DNA from: Alistipes senegalensis
GTDB taxonomy: Bacteria; Bacteroidota; Bacteroidia; Bacteroidales; Rikenellaceae
Length of the DNA: 64,000 bases
Direction: 5' to 3'
Assembly: GCA_023665825.1 (NCBI GenBank)
Contig: JAMPDE010000002.1
Coordinates: 621,834-685,833, forward strand
Shown in pieces: positions 52,972 through 61,527 of this stretch; positions within the stretch are counted from its first letter, which is position 1, and each line of letters starts with the position of its first letter. Under the pieces are notes generated by a model. It was not told the origin of the DNA and searched no databases. It worked only from the letters and a program-made list of their open reading frames with translations. The position numbers were made by a program, and so were the translations under genes.

Positions 52972-54438
52972 TCAGGCCTTTTCGGGGGCGTGGCCCAGCG
53001 TGTGAACCAGAAATTCGTAGAACTTCGCGACCGATGCGATCTCCACCTTCTCGTCGGGCGAGTGGGGATAGGCGATCGTCGGGCCGAACGAAATCATGTC
53101 GAGGTTCGGATAGGTCGCCCCGATGATGCCGCACTCCAAACCGGCATGGATAGCCGTTACGAGCGGTTTTTTGCCGTAAAGCGTTTCGTAGGAAGCGACC
53201 ATCGCCCGCAAAATCGGCGAATTCATATCGGGATTCCAGCCGTTGTAGCTGCCCGACAACGCCACTTTCGCCCCCGCCAACTCAAAGACAGCGGTAAGCG
53301 ATTCGCCCAACGCGGCTTTTTCGGTATTGACCGAACTGCGCATCAGGCATTGCAGTTTCACCGTCCGGCCGTCGGATACCACGCGTGCCAGATTGTTCGA
53401 GGTCTGCACCAGTCCCGGCATGGCCATCGACATGCGATACACCCCGTCGGGGCAAGCGACGACGGCCTTCACCAAAGCCGAAGCCACGTCGCGGGGAATC
53501 ATCTGCGCCGGAACCTCGCACGGTTCGGCCTGCAACGCGATGCTGTCCTCGATACCGGCGTATTCGGACTGCACCGTCTTTTCGTAGGTTTTCAGCTCGG
53601 CCGCAAACGCATCGTACTGTCCGGCAGGCACCAACACGACCGCCTCCGCTTCGCGCGGAATCGCATTGCGCAGGCCGCCGCCATCCACCGAGCAGAGCAG
53701 CACTTCGCGGGAAGCAGCCGCTTCGTCGAGGAAACGGAACAACAGTTTGTTGGCATTGGCCCGCTGGCAGATGATTTGGATGCCCGAATGGCCGCCTTTC
53801 AGCCCCTTGACCGAAACACGCGCAGCCTTGTAGCCGCCGGTCGGCGTCGATTCGGCTGCATAGTCGAACGTGATATTCGCATCCAGACCGCCGGCACAAC
53901 CTACATAGAGCTCGCCCTCCGTTTCGGAATCGAGGTTCAATAAAATATCGCCGTGCAACAGGTCGGCTTTCAGGCCGAAAGCCCCCGCCATACCGGTCTC
54001 TTCGGTAGCGGTGAAAAGCGCTTCCAACGGCCCGTGTACCAGCGAATCATCCTCCAACACAGCCAGAATGGACGCGACACCGATACCGTTGTCGGCACCG
54101 AGCGTCGTACCGTCGGCCGTGACCCAATCGCCGTCGATGTAGGCGTCGATCGGATCTTTCGTGAAGTCGAACTGTTTGTCGTTGTTCTTCTGCGGCACCA
54201 TGTCGAGGTGCGCTTGCAGGACGATTCCCTTGCGGTTTTCCATGCCGGCCGAAGCGGGTTTGCGCACGTAGACATTGTGCGCATCGTCTTCCTTGCACTC
54301 CAAGCCTTTCGCGTGTGCGAAATCGAGAATATATCGGCGAATTTTTTCCTCGTGGTGCGAGGGACGCGGAATCCGCACGATCTCCGCAAAATGTTTCCAC
54401 ACGAGCGCAGGTTTCAGCGCAGTCAGGTTTCGATTCAT
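52972..54438 (-). CDS. pepD: Aminoacyl-histidine dipeptidase (peptidase D)
   Basis: 488 residues, M20-family metallopeptidase. Metal ligands: His in LQAHLDMVPQ, Asp in GADNGIGVA, Glu-Glu in ATEETGMAGAFGL, Asp in LLNLDSETEG and a late His near ITAIHAGLECG. The start NLTALKPALVWKHFAEIVRIPRPSHHE is family-typical. Hydrolyses Xaa-His dipeptides such as carnosine, in the cytoplasm. Confidence 0.94.
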   Translation of the reverse strand: MNRNLTALKPALVWKHFAEIVRIPRPSHHEEKIRRYILDFAHAKGLECKEDDAHNVYVRKPASAGMENRKGIVLQAHLDMVPQKNNDKQFDFTKDPIDAYIDGDWVTADGTTLGADNGIGVASILAVLEDDSLVHGPLEALFTATEETGMAGAFGLKADLLHGDILLNLDSETEGELYVGCAGGLDANITFDYAAESTPTGGYKAARVSVKGLKGGHSGIQIICQRANANKLLFRFLDEAAASREVLLCSVDGGGLRNAIPREAEAVVLVPAGQYDAFAAELKTYEKTVQSEYAGIEDSIALQAEPCEVPAQMIPRDVASALVKAVVACPDGVYRMSMAMPGLVQTSNNLARVVSDGRTVKLQCLMRSSVNTEKAALGESLTAVFELAGAKVALSGSYNGWNPDMNSPILRAMVASYETLYGKKPLVTAIHAGLECGIIGATYPNLDMISFGPTIAYPHSPDEKVEIASVAKFYEFLVHTLGHAPEKA

Positions 54439-54447
54439 AGTCGTATT

Positions 54448-55425
54448 CTATTTGATTTTGTCTTTTTCTTCTTTTTTCGCATGCCGGTCGAACGCCTCGA
54501 CGATCTCCTTCACCAACCGGTGCCGCACGATGTCGCGCTGGTCGAACTCCACGATGCCGATGCCCCCGACCCCGTACAGATAGGTCATCGCCCGCACCAA
54601 TCCGCTGTCCGATTTTTTCGGCAAGTCGATCTGCGTCACGTCGCCCGTGACGATGAAGCGGGCATTGCGCCCCATGCGGGTCAGAAACATCTTGATTTGC
54701 GGCAAAGTCGTGTTCTGCGCCTCGTCGAGAATCACAAAAGCATTGTCCAGCGTCCGGCCGCGCATGTAGGCCAGCGGGGCGATTTGCACCGTTCCTTCCT
54801 CGATATATTTCATCAGTTTGGCCGGAGGAATCATATCGTTGAGCGCATCGTAGAGCGGTTGCAGGTAGGGGTCGAGCTTCTCTTTGAGGTCGCCCGGCAA
54901 AAACCCCAATTTTTCGCCCGCTTCGACCGCCGGACGGGTCAGAATGATGCGCCGAACCTGCCGCTCCTTCAAGGCCCGCACCGCCAGTGCGATAGCCGTA
55001 TAGGTCTTGCCGGAACCCGCAGGCCCTACGGCGAAAAGCAAGTCGTTCTTGTCGTACGATTCGACCAGCCGCTGCTGGTTGACCGTCCGCGCCCGCACGA
55101 TGTTGCCGTTGTTGCCGTAGACGATGACATCCTGCTCGGCCGCAGCTTCGGGCATATCCGTGCTTTTACCCGAAAAACACTGGTCGACCACCTGCGAGGA
55201 GATATGTCCGTACTTGACGTAGTAGGCCACCAGCCCCTCCATGCGGTGCGCGAAACGGGCTGTTTCGGTCTCGGAGCCCAGCACGCGGAGCGACGAACCC
55301 CGCGCCACGATTTTCAACTGCGGATGCAACCCCACAATTTGTTCCAGATAGGCATTCTGCGGGCCGTAAAGCTCGCGGGGGTCGACCCCGTCCAATACGA
55401 TTTCGCGCTTGACCGGTTCCGCCAT
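54448..55425 (-). CDS. phoH: PhoH family ATPase
   Basis: 325 residues. Walker A in FAVGPAGSGKTYTAIALAVRAL (about 130-150) and Walker B FVILDEAQNTT; FIVTGDVTQIDLP is a further family motif. The N-terminal 100 residues hold a KH-like RNA-binding region. The role is unclear; PhoH-like proteins are linked to RNA metabolism and phosphate stress. The last residues (RHAKKEEKDKIK) are charged. Confidence 0.93.
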   Translation of the reverse strand: MAEPVKREIVLDGVDPRELYGPQNAYLEQIVGLHPQLKIVARGSSLRVLGSETETARFAHRMEGLVAYYVKYGHISSQVVDQCFSGKSTDMPEAAAEQDVIVYGNNGNIVRARTVNQQRLVESYDKNDLLFAVGPAGSGKTYTAIALAVRALKERQVRRIILTRPAVEAGEKLGFLPGDLKEKLDPYLQPLYDALNDMIPPAKLMKYIEEGTVQIAPLAYMRGRTLDNAFVILDEAQNTTLPQIKMFLTRMGRNARFIVTGDVTQIDLPKKSDSGLVRAMTYLYGVGGIGIVEFDQRDIVRHRLVKEIVEAFDRHAKKEEKDKIK

Positions 55426-55426
55426 G

Positions 55427-56023
55427 TCAGAAAATATAACCGACGCTGAATGCCACGTTGTACGAACTCAACTTGTCGAGCCGCCCCCCGTCGGGAAGAA
55501 CGACATCGCGCTTGCTGCGGAATTGGCCGTTGTAACGCACGTCGATCAGCAGATGCCGCACCAGCACGACACCGGCCCCGACCGTATAGGAAAGCGTAGG
55601 CCTAATCCGTCCGAAATCGACCAGATCGCCGCCCGATTTCCGTTTGCAGTCGTTCATGACGGTGAACACGGGGCCTGCGTAGATGCGCAGGGGATTCAAC
55701 AGCCGAAACGACGCCAGCACCGGTACGTCGATGGAATTGGAACGCAAATTAAGCTGCTCTCCGCCTTCCGCCGTACGAAGGCGCAACCCTTGCCGGAGAT
55801 AGAGAATCTGCGGTTCGACGGCGAAAGCGCGCCACTTCACGGCCGTGACGATGCCGAACTGCCAGCCCATTTTGTTCCGAATCGAACCGTAATCGTCCGA
55901 CATTTTGTAATCGGGAATGTTGATTCCCCCAAGCACACCCCACTCCACACGGGGACGGAGCCGTTGGGCCGCAACCGGAAAGGCCGTCAGCAGGCACAAT
56001 AAAAAAACGATCGTTTTACGCAT
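55427..56023 (-). CDS. Porin-family outer-membrane beta-barrel protein
   Basis: 198 residues. Signal peptide (about 1-19, ending VAAQ) then an eight-stranded barrel pattern: WGVLGGINIPDYK, GWQFGIVTAVKWRAFAVEPQILYLRQG, IDVPVLASFRLLNPLRIYAGPVFTVM, and a C-terminal strand ending in aromatic F (VAFSVGYIF), a barrel insertion signal. It resembles the PorT/OmpW-like outer-membrane beta-barrel domain. First gene of the operon, 1 bp before phoH. Confidence 0.85.
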   Translation of the reverse strand: MRKTIVFLLCLLTAFPVAAQRLRPRVEWGVLGGINIPDYKMSDDYGSIRNKMGWQFGIVTAVKWRAFAVEPQILYLRQGLRLRTAEGGEQLNLRSNSIDVPVLASFRLLNPLRIYAGPVFTVMNDCKRKSGGDLVDFGRIRPTLSYTVGAGVVLVRHLLIDVRYNGQFRSKRDVVLPDGGRLDKLSSYNVAFSVGYIF

Positions 56024-56089
56024 GTTTTTCAGATCAATATGAATTATCGAAGATACGCATAAGTCGAATACGATGCCAAATTTATCCGA

Positions 56090-56352
56090 ACCTTGTCAAG
56101 GCGAAGTCAAAGATACGCATATTTACGAAAAACGCACCTTTTTTCCGAATTTTATTATCTTTGGCTTCACCGAAGATACTCGCGCTCGGCAAAAAAGCAA
56201 ACAAGCGGTCGGGAGCGGAGATGACGCCCCGAATTGTAATGAGGGTCTACCGCGCTAATAAAAAATTCGTATCTTTGACTTCGTCGAAGATACTCCCGCT
56301 CGGCAAACTCCAAATAAATTTGGGTTTGCTCTCGCTTATTCGTATCTTTGTT
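56090..56352. repeat. Cluster of promoter-bearing hairpin repeats
   Basis: Three related pieces. 56268-56294 is a palindrome GTATCTTTGACTTCGTCGAA followed by GATAC, giving a -7-like box on each strand. It continues as CTCCCGCTCGGCAAA, a hairpin (CCAAAT/ATTTGG), TTTGCTCTCGCTTATTCG and another TATCTTTG at 56344-56351. A partial copy lies at 56157-56193 and an inverted fragment near 56103-56118. The nusB upstream unit (4128-4193) matches. The rest of 56024-56701 holds no gene I can support. Confidence 0.6.
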
Positions 56353-56701
56353 TAGATTCAGGAGTTATCGATTGGGTATCAACTCCATAAGAAGAATTTG
56401 CATGAAAAAGGGCAACGGATAAGTAAGTTGCAAAGAACGCTGACGCGCTTCGTTTTTCATGTTTCAAACAACCTGTATCGGTATTGCAAAGATAGTATTT
56501 TTAGTTCTAAAACAAAAGTTGGTTTCAAAAAATGTCGGAGGACTATCTGCGGTCTTTCGATATTTTTGTTTTATCTCATTCGGTTTTATTCATGTATCAT
56601 TCACTCTTAAATGCGGGGAAAAGGCTGTTGGACTATTACAAAGCGAAATAATATGTGTTAATTTTAATACAACATGAATTGAAACCAATCTATTACCGGA
56701 T

Positions 56702-57547
56702 ATGTATACTTTTATCGGAGACCTAAAAAAAGAAGTCGACAAAAAACTCAAACAAACGCTATCATCAGATTTGAATATATTGAAAAAATCGCTCGAAGCA
56801 ACCTCGATTTATTCCGATGCTTTTAAGCGCCTAAAAGAATTCATCATCGGATATACGTTCAAGGATGAAGCCGAGGAAATTCATTTTTTCAAAGAAATCA
56901 AACCTCAATTCTTCTATCGGTTGATTTATTATCGTAAAGTATATCATATCGAAATGGATCGTCCTTATGGTATCGAATCGCAGCGACAATATTTAATCGA
57001 CGAAATCAAGTCCATCAATCGTTACAACTCGAAACGTTCCGACTTCGTACACTATTATCGGTCCGGCTCGACTCACTTGGATTCGCTGTTTTATGTACGG
57101 GGAAATGCAGCTACGGCTGTTTATCTGGAAACATTCCATTATGAAAGGGATCCGCTTTTTTCCACCAATTGCGATTTTATGGTCGCTTGTATTCTTGCAA
57201 ACGAATCGCTTTTGTCTTATTTGACCGAGCAATTGGACTTTCTCAATCAAAGTCCGATGGACCAATTGTTGCCTCGTGTGCGTATTACGTGGCAGGCATC
57301 CAAAGCCGATTTGAATGAACAGATCTTCGCATGGTCCGGGAAAAAGGTCTTCGGGGACATACCCCAAACGCAATTATTCAATTATATCCAGCGTGTTTTC
57401 AATATCGAATTGGACACGAATATTTCCCGTACATTCGAGGATTTACGTATTCGTAATAAGCGCACGCCGTTTCTCGATGAGTTGAAAGAATCACTGATTG
57501 AACAAATGGATAGAAGCCGTAAACGGCGGAAGATTATCAATAAATAG
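56702..57547 (+). CDS. RteC-domain regulator
   Basis: 281 residues. FFKEIKPQFFYRLIYYRKVYHIEMDRP (about 62-88) and DFVHYYRSGSTHLDSLFYVRG (about 118-138) are the recognisable RteC family stretches. In CTnDOT, RteC activates the excision operon. Here the next genes, 390 bp downstream on the same strand, are two excisionase-like HTH proteins, which fits that role. AT-rich compared with the core chromosome. Followed by a strong terminator. Confidence 0.82.
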   Translation: MYTFIGDLKKEVDKKLKQTLSSDLNILKKSLEATSIYSDAFKRLKEFIIGYTFKDEAEEIHFFKEIKPQFFYRLIYYRKVYHIEMDRPYGIESQRQYLIDEIKSINRYNSKRSDFVHYYRSGSTHLDSLFYVRGNAATAVYLETFHYERDPLFSTNCDFMVACILANESLLSYLTEQLDFLNQSPMDQLLPRVRITWQASKADLNEQIFAWSGKKVFGDIPQTQLFNYIQRVFNIELDTNISRTFEDLRIRNKRTPFLDELKESLIEQMDRSRKRRKIINK

Positions 57548-57612
57548 CATAATCGAGTAATTAAGTCGATCGTATCTTATAAGATATTGATTTACAAACA
57601 ACTTAAAAGTAA

Positions 57613-57787
57613 AATACCGAGTACGATATTTGTATAGACAGCTTCTGTTATTCGTGTATAAGTCTCCGTTTTATCGTAACAATCGATAAAACGGCTTTTT
57701 GTTTACAAAGAAATTTTATGGCAGACTTCGTATGTCATTAAAAATCAAAAGACAAATGCGTTCATGCAAACTATCAATACCGAGTAC
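57613..57787 (+). repeat. 12-bp direct repeat between rteC and the excisionase genes
   Basis: AATACCGAGTAC occurs at 57613-57624 and again at 57776-57787, 163 bp apart, one on each side of the rteC terminator. Possible regulator sites; the remainder of 57548-57939 is AT-rich and without a gene. Confidence 0.4.
57666..57704 (+). terminator. Terminator of the RteC gene
   Basis: Perfect 11-bp stem CCGTTTTATCG/CGATAAAACGG, 7-nt loop, then CTTTTTGTTT. Confidence 0.88.
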
Positions 57788-57939
57788 CCAACATTCGAAT
57801 GATGCTAAATCTGTAAATACGAGGCTCCTATTTTATTGAAAATCAATTATAAAAAATAATCAGAAAAAAGTCGAACCGGCCTCGTTTTTATCGTTTGAAA
57901 TACGCTCGACCTTTGCAACAGACAAAAATACAAGTCATT

Positions 57940-58239
57940 ATGAAAATTATCGTTGCAGGGTCGAAGGTCTATCGAGAGCTCGTCGACCGAATCGAAAAGA
58001 TCGAACAGAAAATCATCGCGCAAGAGACTCCGATGCCGTCCGATAAGGAATGGGTGGATGGTGAAACAGTTTGCCGTTATCTGAAAATCAGCAAACGAAC
58101 CTTGCAACGTTTGCGTTCACAGCGAATCATCAATTACTCGCTCTTGAATCATAAGATTTATTATACATTGGAAGACGTCAAGCGAATGTTGCGGGAGCGT
58201 ATGATTCATGGCGGACATACTGTAAAAACCAATAATTAG
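57940..58239 (+). CDS. Excisionase-like HTH protein 1
   Basis: 99 residues. A winged-helix HTH of the MerR/excisionase type (HTH_17) fills about 45-90: WVDGETVCRYLKISKRTLQRLRSQRIINYSLLNHKIYYTLEDVKRML. A short N-terminal coiled coil (VYRELVDRIEKIEQKI) precedes it. It corresponds in position and build to Xis2c/Xis2d of CTnDOT-like elements. The ATG at 57940 was chosen because it follows CGACCTTTGC, a promoter-like box about 30 bp upstream. The second HTH gene starts 2 bp after its stop. Confidence 0.82.
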   Translation: MKIIVAGSKVYRELVDRIEKIEQKIIAQETPMPSDKEWVDGETVCRYLKISKRTLQRLRSQRIINYSLLNHKIYYTLEDVKRMLRERMIHGGHTVKTNN

Positions 58240-58241
58240 TC

Positions 58242-58559
58242 ATGCTTCTCGATAAAGACTATTTCGAGACTTGGATGCGGCGTCTCCTCGAAAGGTTGGA
58301 ATGTATTGAGGAGACTTGTTCAAGAATACCAAGGGACCGACCTACTGTTTTGCCGAATGACGACCGATTGCTCGATAACAGTGATTTGTGCCGGATGTTG
58401 AATATCAGCAAACGTACATTGCAGCGTTACCGGTCATTGGGCGACCTGCCGTATGAGATGATTTATCACAAAACGTTCTATCGGGAGAGCGAGGTATTGA
58501 AATTCATAGAACGGCATTTCAGTAAATTCCGGAACATAAAAAAAACATCTTCAGTATAA
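58242..58559 (+). CDS. Excisionase-like HTH protein 2
   Basis: 105 residues, paralogous to the gene before it: DNSDLCRMLNISKRTLQRYRSLGDLPYEMIYHKTFYRESEVLKFIERHF (about 46-94) aligns with the HTH of protein 1, and an N-terminal amphipathic helix (MRRLLERLECIEETC) suggests pairing. Probably acts with protein 1 in excision. Ends 26 bp before a strong hairpin. The orf3 and exc genes that follow in CTnDOT are absent here. Confidence 0.82.
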   Translation: MLLDKDYFETWMRRLLERLECIEETCSRIPRDRPTVLPNDDRLLDNSDLCRMLNISKRTLQRYRSLGDLPYEMIYHKTFYRESEVLKFIERHFSKFRNIKKTSSV

Positions 58560-58585
58560 AGGACCGATAATGGAGATATGGGTAA

Positions 58586-58630
58586 TACGAAAGCAGACGG
58601 TAATTCCGTCTGCTTTCGTATTACATTTTA
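58586..58630. terminator. Terminator between the excisionase genes and the KAP gene
   Basis: 15-bp perfect stem TACGAAAGCAGACGG/CCGTCTGCTTTCGTA with a TAATT loop. The T run is weak, so termination efficiency is uncertain. The flanking genes converge. Confidence 0.75.
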
Positions 58631-58681
58631 TACCCTTGTTTTGAATTAAGCGAGACTTTATCCACGATTACATGTCAGTAT

Positions 58682-61357
58682 TCAGACCTGATCAAGTTCA
58701 TTAAGAGACTGGGTTATTTTAGCCAGAACGAATCCCCTATATTCAATGGGAATATGTAACCCCTCGATTTCGGAATTTAGCTCTTTTAATTTGTCTCGAT
58801 ATATCGATTCTCTTTCGGGAGCGGCGGCAAATGCTGTTTTCTCTTCCTCATACCCCCGTTCAATTGCTTCAAGTCTGTCCAACTTACTGATTTCTTCCCG
58901 GAGAGCATTATCTATTTTCTCCTGTACGTTACCCATACCCTCATAGAAAATCTGTTTATAATTGTTCCGTTTATAAAGTCGCCAAAAGTTCCTAACTAAA
59001 TTTATTTTGTCGCAGGCATTGAGTGCGGAATCACTTATGAACGCCTCGAAGTTGTCGGTGGAACCGAAAATTTGTTCCCAAAACGGCTCACAGGCGATAC
59101 TGTTGAAATCCGGATTTAAGGGTACTCCGCCCAAAAACACAAATCCGTCCAAATAGCTGCAAGGGTGCCTTTCAATCAGTTGCCTTACTTTTTCGCATGA
59201 CTCGATATCCAAAGTTGTTTTTTGAGAAATTTTGTCTATGTCAGCAATGCAGGAGTAGAGCAAATTCTTGTACGTATTGAGTTCGGCATTTCCTGTCGAG
59301 ATATAACTATCGAGATAAAATTTGCTCCATGCCAAGATTTCTGCCTTGGAGAAAATAAATTCGATATCATGTTTTACACTAAAGCAGTCGAGTATAAGCT
59401 GTCTGGTTATGTAGGAATACTCACCACTGCGGAATTTCGAATCTATAAACCGTTTGTATGTAGCTTCGTTTCCATATCCGTAAATCTGGAGAAGTTTATC
59501 GGTATGGATGTTCGCTATCAATCGGACAATATGGAAATACGGATTTACATAGGAAGTGATCCCAAACAGAATATCCACATATCTTTCGAAGCGAGCTTTC
59601 GAGCCGAGGGAAAACAAATCTTTGAAATCCAGGTACCTCAATAAGTCCTGTGTAGCTTTGTCCTCTTGCCAGCCAGTAAGGATTTGCTCGACCTCGACAC
59701 TATTTGTTGCAGGATCGAGCACCTTTTCCATTTGTTCGACACTCAGAATTCCGTGGACGTAATTCTCGAAATATTTATGAAAAGACATTTCGAACCGGAT
59801 TGACTTATAATCTTCGAGAGTTCCCTGCATCAAGGTATTATCATAAGTAGGGAAAAGCGTTTCGATTATATCCTTTGATTGTGCATCGCAGTTTTTGGCT
59901 ATTTCAAATACAGACGATATTAAATGACGCCGAGTTAAATACTTTTTCTCATATAGAGCGTTCAGCTCTTGGGGATATTTGTATTTGATAAGGGATATCA
60001 AGAAATACTCACTATAGACGACTTCGTTTTTGATAAGCAAATAATCTCTTAAAAACAGATTCAAAAAGCGTTTGGCATCCCGCAATGTAGGTATATACTT
60101 TTGAATCATATCCCGATTATTACGCAGCCAGGCTTTCTGTAACTCGCTATTCGATTCGTCCCAAAAGAGCCATTCTCTCAGCTTTTGAAAAACGAAATCC
60201 AAAATTATCTCATAAGGTCTCCGAGGTAAATATACTTCTTGCGTGAAAAACTTGTCGGAAAATTTACCCTCCTCATTATCGTATTTCGATCCGAGTAGCT
60301 TTTGCAGATGTTCCTTATCATAAGCGGAGATAAAAATAATATTGCGGAACGAAGCGTTTTCGTCGATCAACTTAAAAACTTCTACGATTTCGGCATCCAG
60401 CAATCGGTCGAAATCTTCGATAAAAACCACAATTCGTCTATTTAATTGGTCTAGGGCCGCTTGAAGTTCCGTTTTTTTATTCGTTCGACCAGTCAGTTTA
60501 TTGTAAAGTCTAATCCAAGAGACGAAGCCTTTTTTGTCGATGATATTCAGAGCATCAAGGTAATCTTCGAAAAGCGTAGAGAACTCACCGTTGTAGACTT
60601 TCAGCTGAGAGCAGAGTTCTTTGAAAAAATCTTCCTGTATGAGTCCTGTTTCTTTGGAGTGGCGCGGATTGAAATCCACGATGATAAACCGGTCATTTTT
60701 CATCAACTCTTTGACCATATTCATATAAGAAGTTTTTCCACTGCCCCATGGAGATACAATGCCTATACTATGCGAACTATTAACATGGAGGCTTTCGATT
60801 ATTTTATAAAGATTGAGTGCATCACGACGATAGTCAAGCAGGTCGTCTTCAGATGAGGTAATCGGCTTGTCGGGAATTATCCTATAATAAGTCCCGTTCT
60901 GGTTGGGATTCTGTTTCGGCTTATAAACCTGGTACACGAGGCAACTCAGCGAGAAGGTGAACAGTAATCCTGCAAGTATATCGCTGTAGCCTAAAAAACC
61001 GAACCAATTCGGTAGTGCAATATAATTACCTTCGTATTTAGCTAAAAAATAAATGATGCCCGCTGATAATATCAAAAAAATATGCGAATACGATGTTGTA
61101 TATCTTTTTAAGATTCCTACTATGATTACAGATAGGAAATAAAGGCAAATAACGATAAACGGTATATCTGTTAAGAGCCCAGTTCGGATATAAAGATACT
61201 GGATGATGTGATCGTTGAAGAAAGAGAGAAAATAAGGCTTCCAACAGAACCAAATAAGGAAGATGATGACAGAAAATATAAGTTGCTTTATCGGAAATTT
61301 AGACATACGTTTTGTAATTTTAGCTAATAATTCATTGTGCGAAGCATAATTATTCAT
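58682..61357 (-). CDS. Membrane-bound KAP family P-loop NTPase
   Basis: 891 residues. Four membrane helices in the N-terminal 145 residues (about 23-40, 62-83, 91-107 and 123-143). The KAP NTPase domain starts near 175: Walker A GIVSPWGSGKTS (about 199-210), Walker B VVFIEDFD (about 311-318), and FISAYDKEHLQKLLG, ending in a helical C-terminal region of about 450 residues with no known domain. KAP NTPases with membrane segments inside the ATPase domain include phage-exclusion proteins such as PifA. Strongly AT-rich, transcribed opposite to rteC, and flanked by hairpins, so it looks like inserted cargo. Defence is an inference. Confidence 0.85.
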   Translation of the reverse strand: MNNYASHNELLAKITKRMSKFPIKQLIFSVIIFLIWFCWKPYFLSFFNDHIIQYLYIRTGLLTDIPFIVICLYFLSVIIVGILKRYTTSYSHIFLILSAGIIYFLAKYEGNYIALPNWFGFLGYSDILAGLLFTFSLSCLVYQVYKPKQNPNQNGTYYRIIPDKPITSSEDDLLDYRRDALNLYKIIESLHVNSSHSIGIVSPWGSGKTSYMNMVKELMKNDRFIIVDFNPRHSKETGLIQEDFFKELCSQLKVYNGEFSTLFEDYLDALNIIDKKGFVSWIRLYNKLTGRTNKKTELQAALDQLNRRIVVFIEDFDRLLDAEIVEVFKLIDENASFRNIIFISAYDKEHLQKLLGSKYDNEEGKFSDKFFTQEVYLPRRPYEIILDFVFQKLREWLFWDESNSELQKAWLRNNRDMIQKYIPTLRDAKRFLNLFLRDYLLIKNEVVYSEYFLISLIKYKYPQELNALYEKKYLTRRHLISSVFEIAKNCDAQSKDIIETLFPTYDNTLMQGTLEDYKSIRFEMSFHKYFENYVHGILSVEQMEKVLDPATNSVEVEQILTGWQEDKATQDLLRYLDFKDLFSLGSKARFERYVDILFGITSYVNPYFHIVRLIANIHTDKLLQIYGYGNEATYKRFIDSKFRSGEYSYITRQLILDCFSVKHDIEFIFSKAEILAWSKFYLDSYISTGNAELNTYKNLLYSCIADIDKISQKTTLDIESCEKVRQLIERHPCSYLDGFVFLGGVPLNPDFNSIACEPFWEQIFGSTDNFEAFISDSALNACDKINLVRNFWRLYKRNNYKQIFYEGMGNVQEKIDNALREEISKLDRLEAIERGYEEEKTAFAAAPERESIYRDKLKELNSEIEGLHIPIEYRGFVLAKITQSLNELDQV

Positions 61358-61486
61358 AACCTGTTGTTTGTATTATCATATCAAAGATAGGTAATAATTA
61401 TATATTTTTTTTGAAGATTTTGGATGAAATTCAATAAACCAGCAGTTTTTTTACTGAATTCCAGTTGTGTTAAATTGTAACCGACT

Positions 61487-61527
61487 AAACGAACGGGCTT
61501 TGCGATTTTCGCAAGGCCCGTTCGTTT
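61487..61527 (-). terminator. Terminator of the SNF2-type helicase gene
   Basis: AAACGAACGGGC and TGCGA against TCGCA and GCCCGTTCGTTT, a long stem overlapping the last codons and stop. 61358-61486, between this and the KAP gene start, is AT-rich and holds no gene. Confidence 0.85.
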
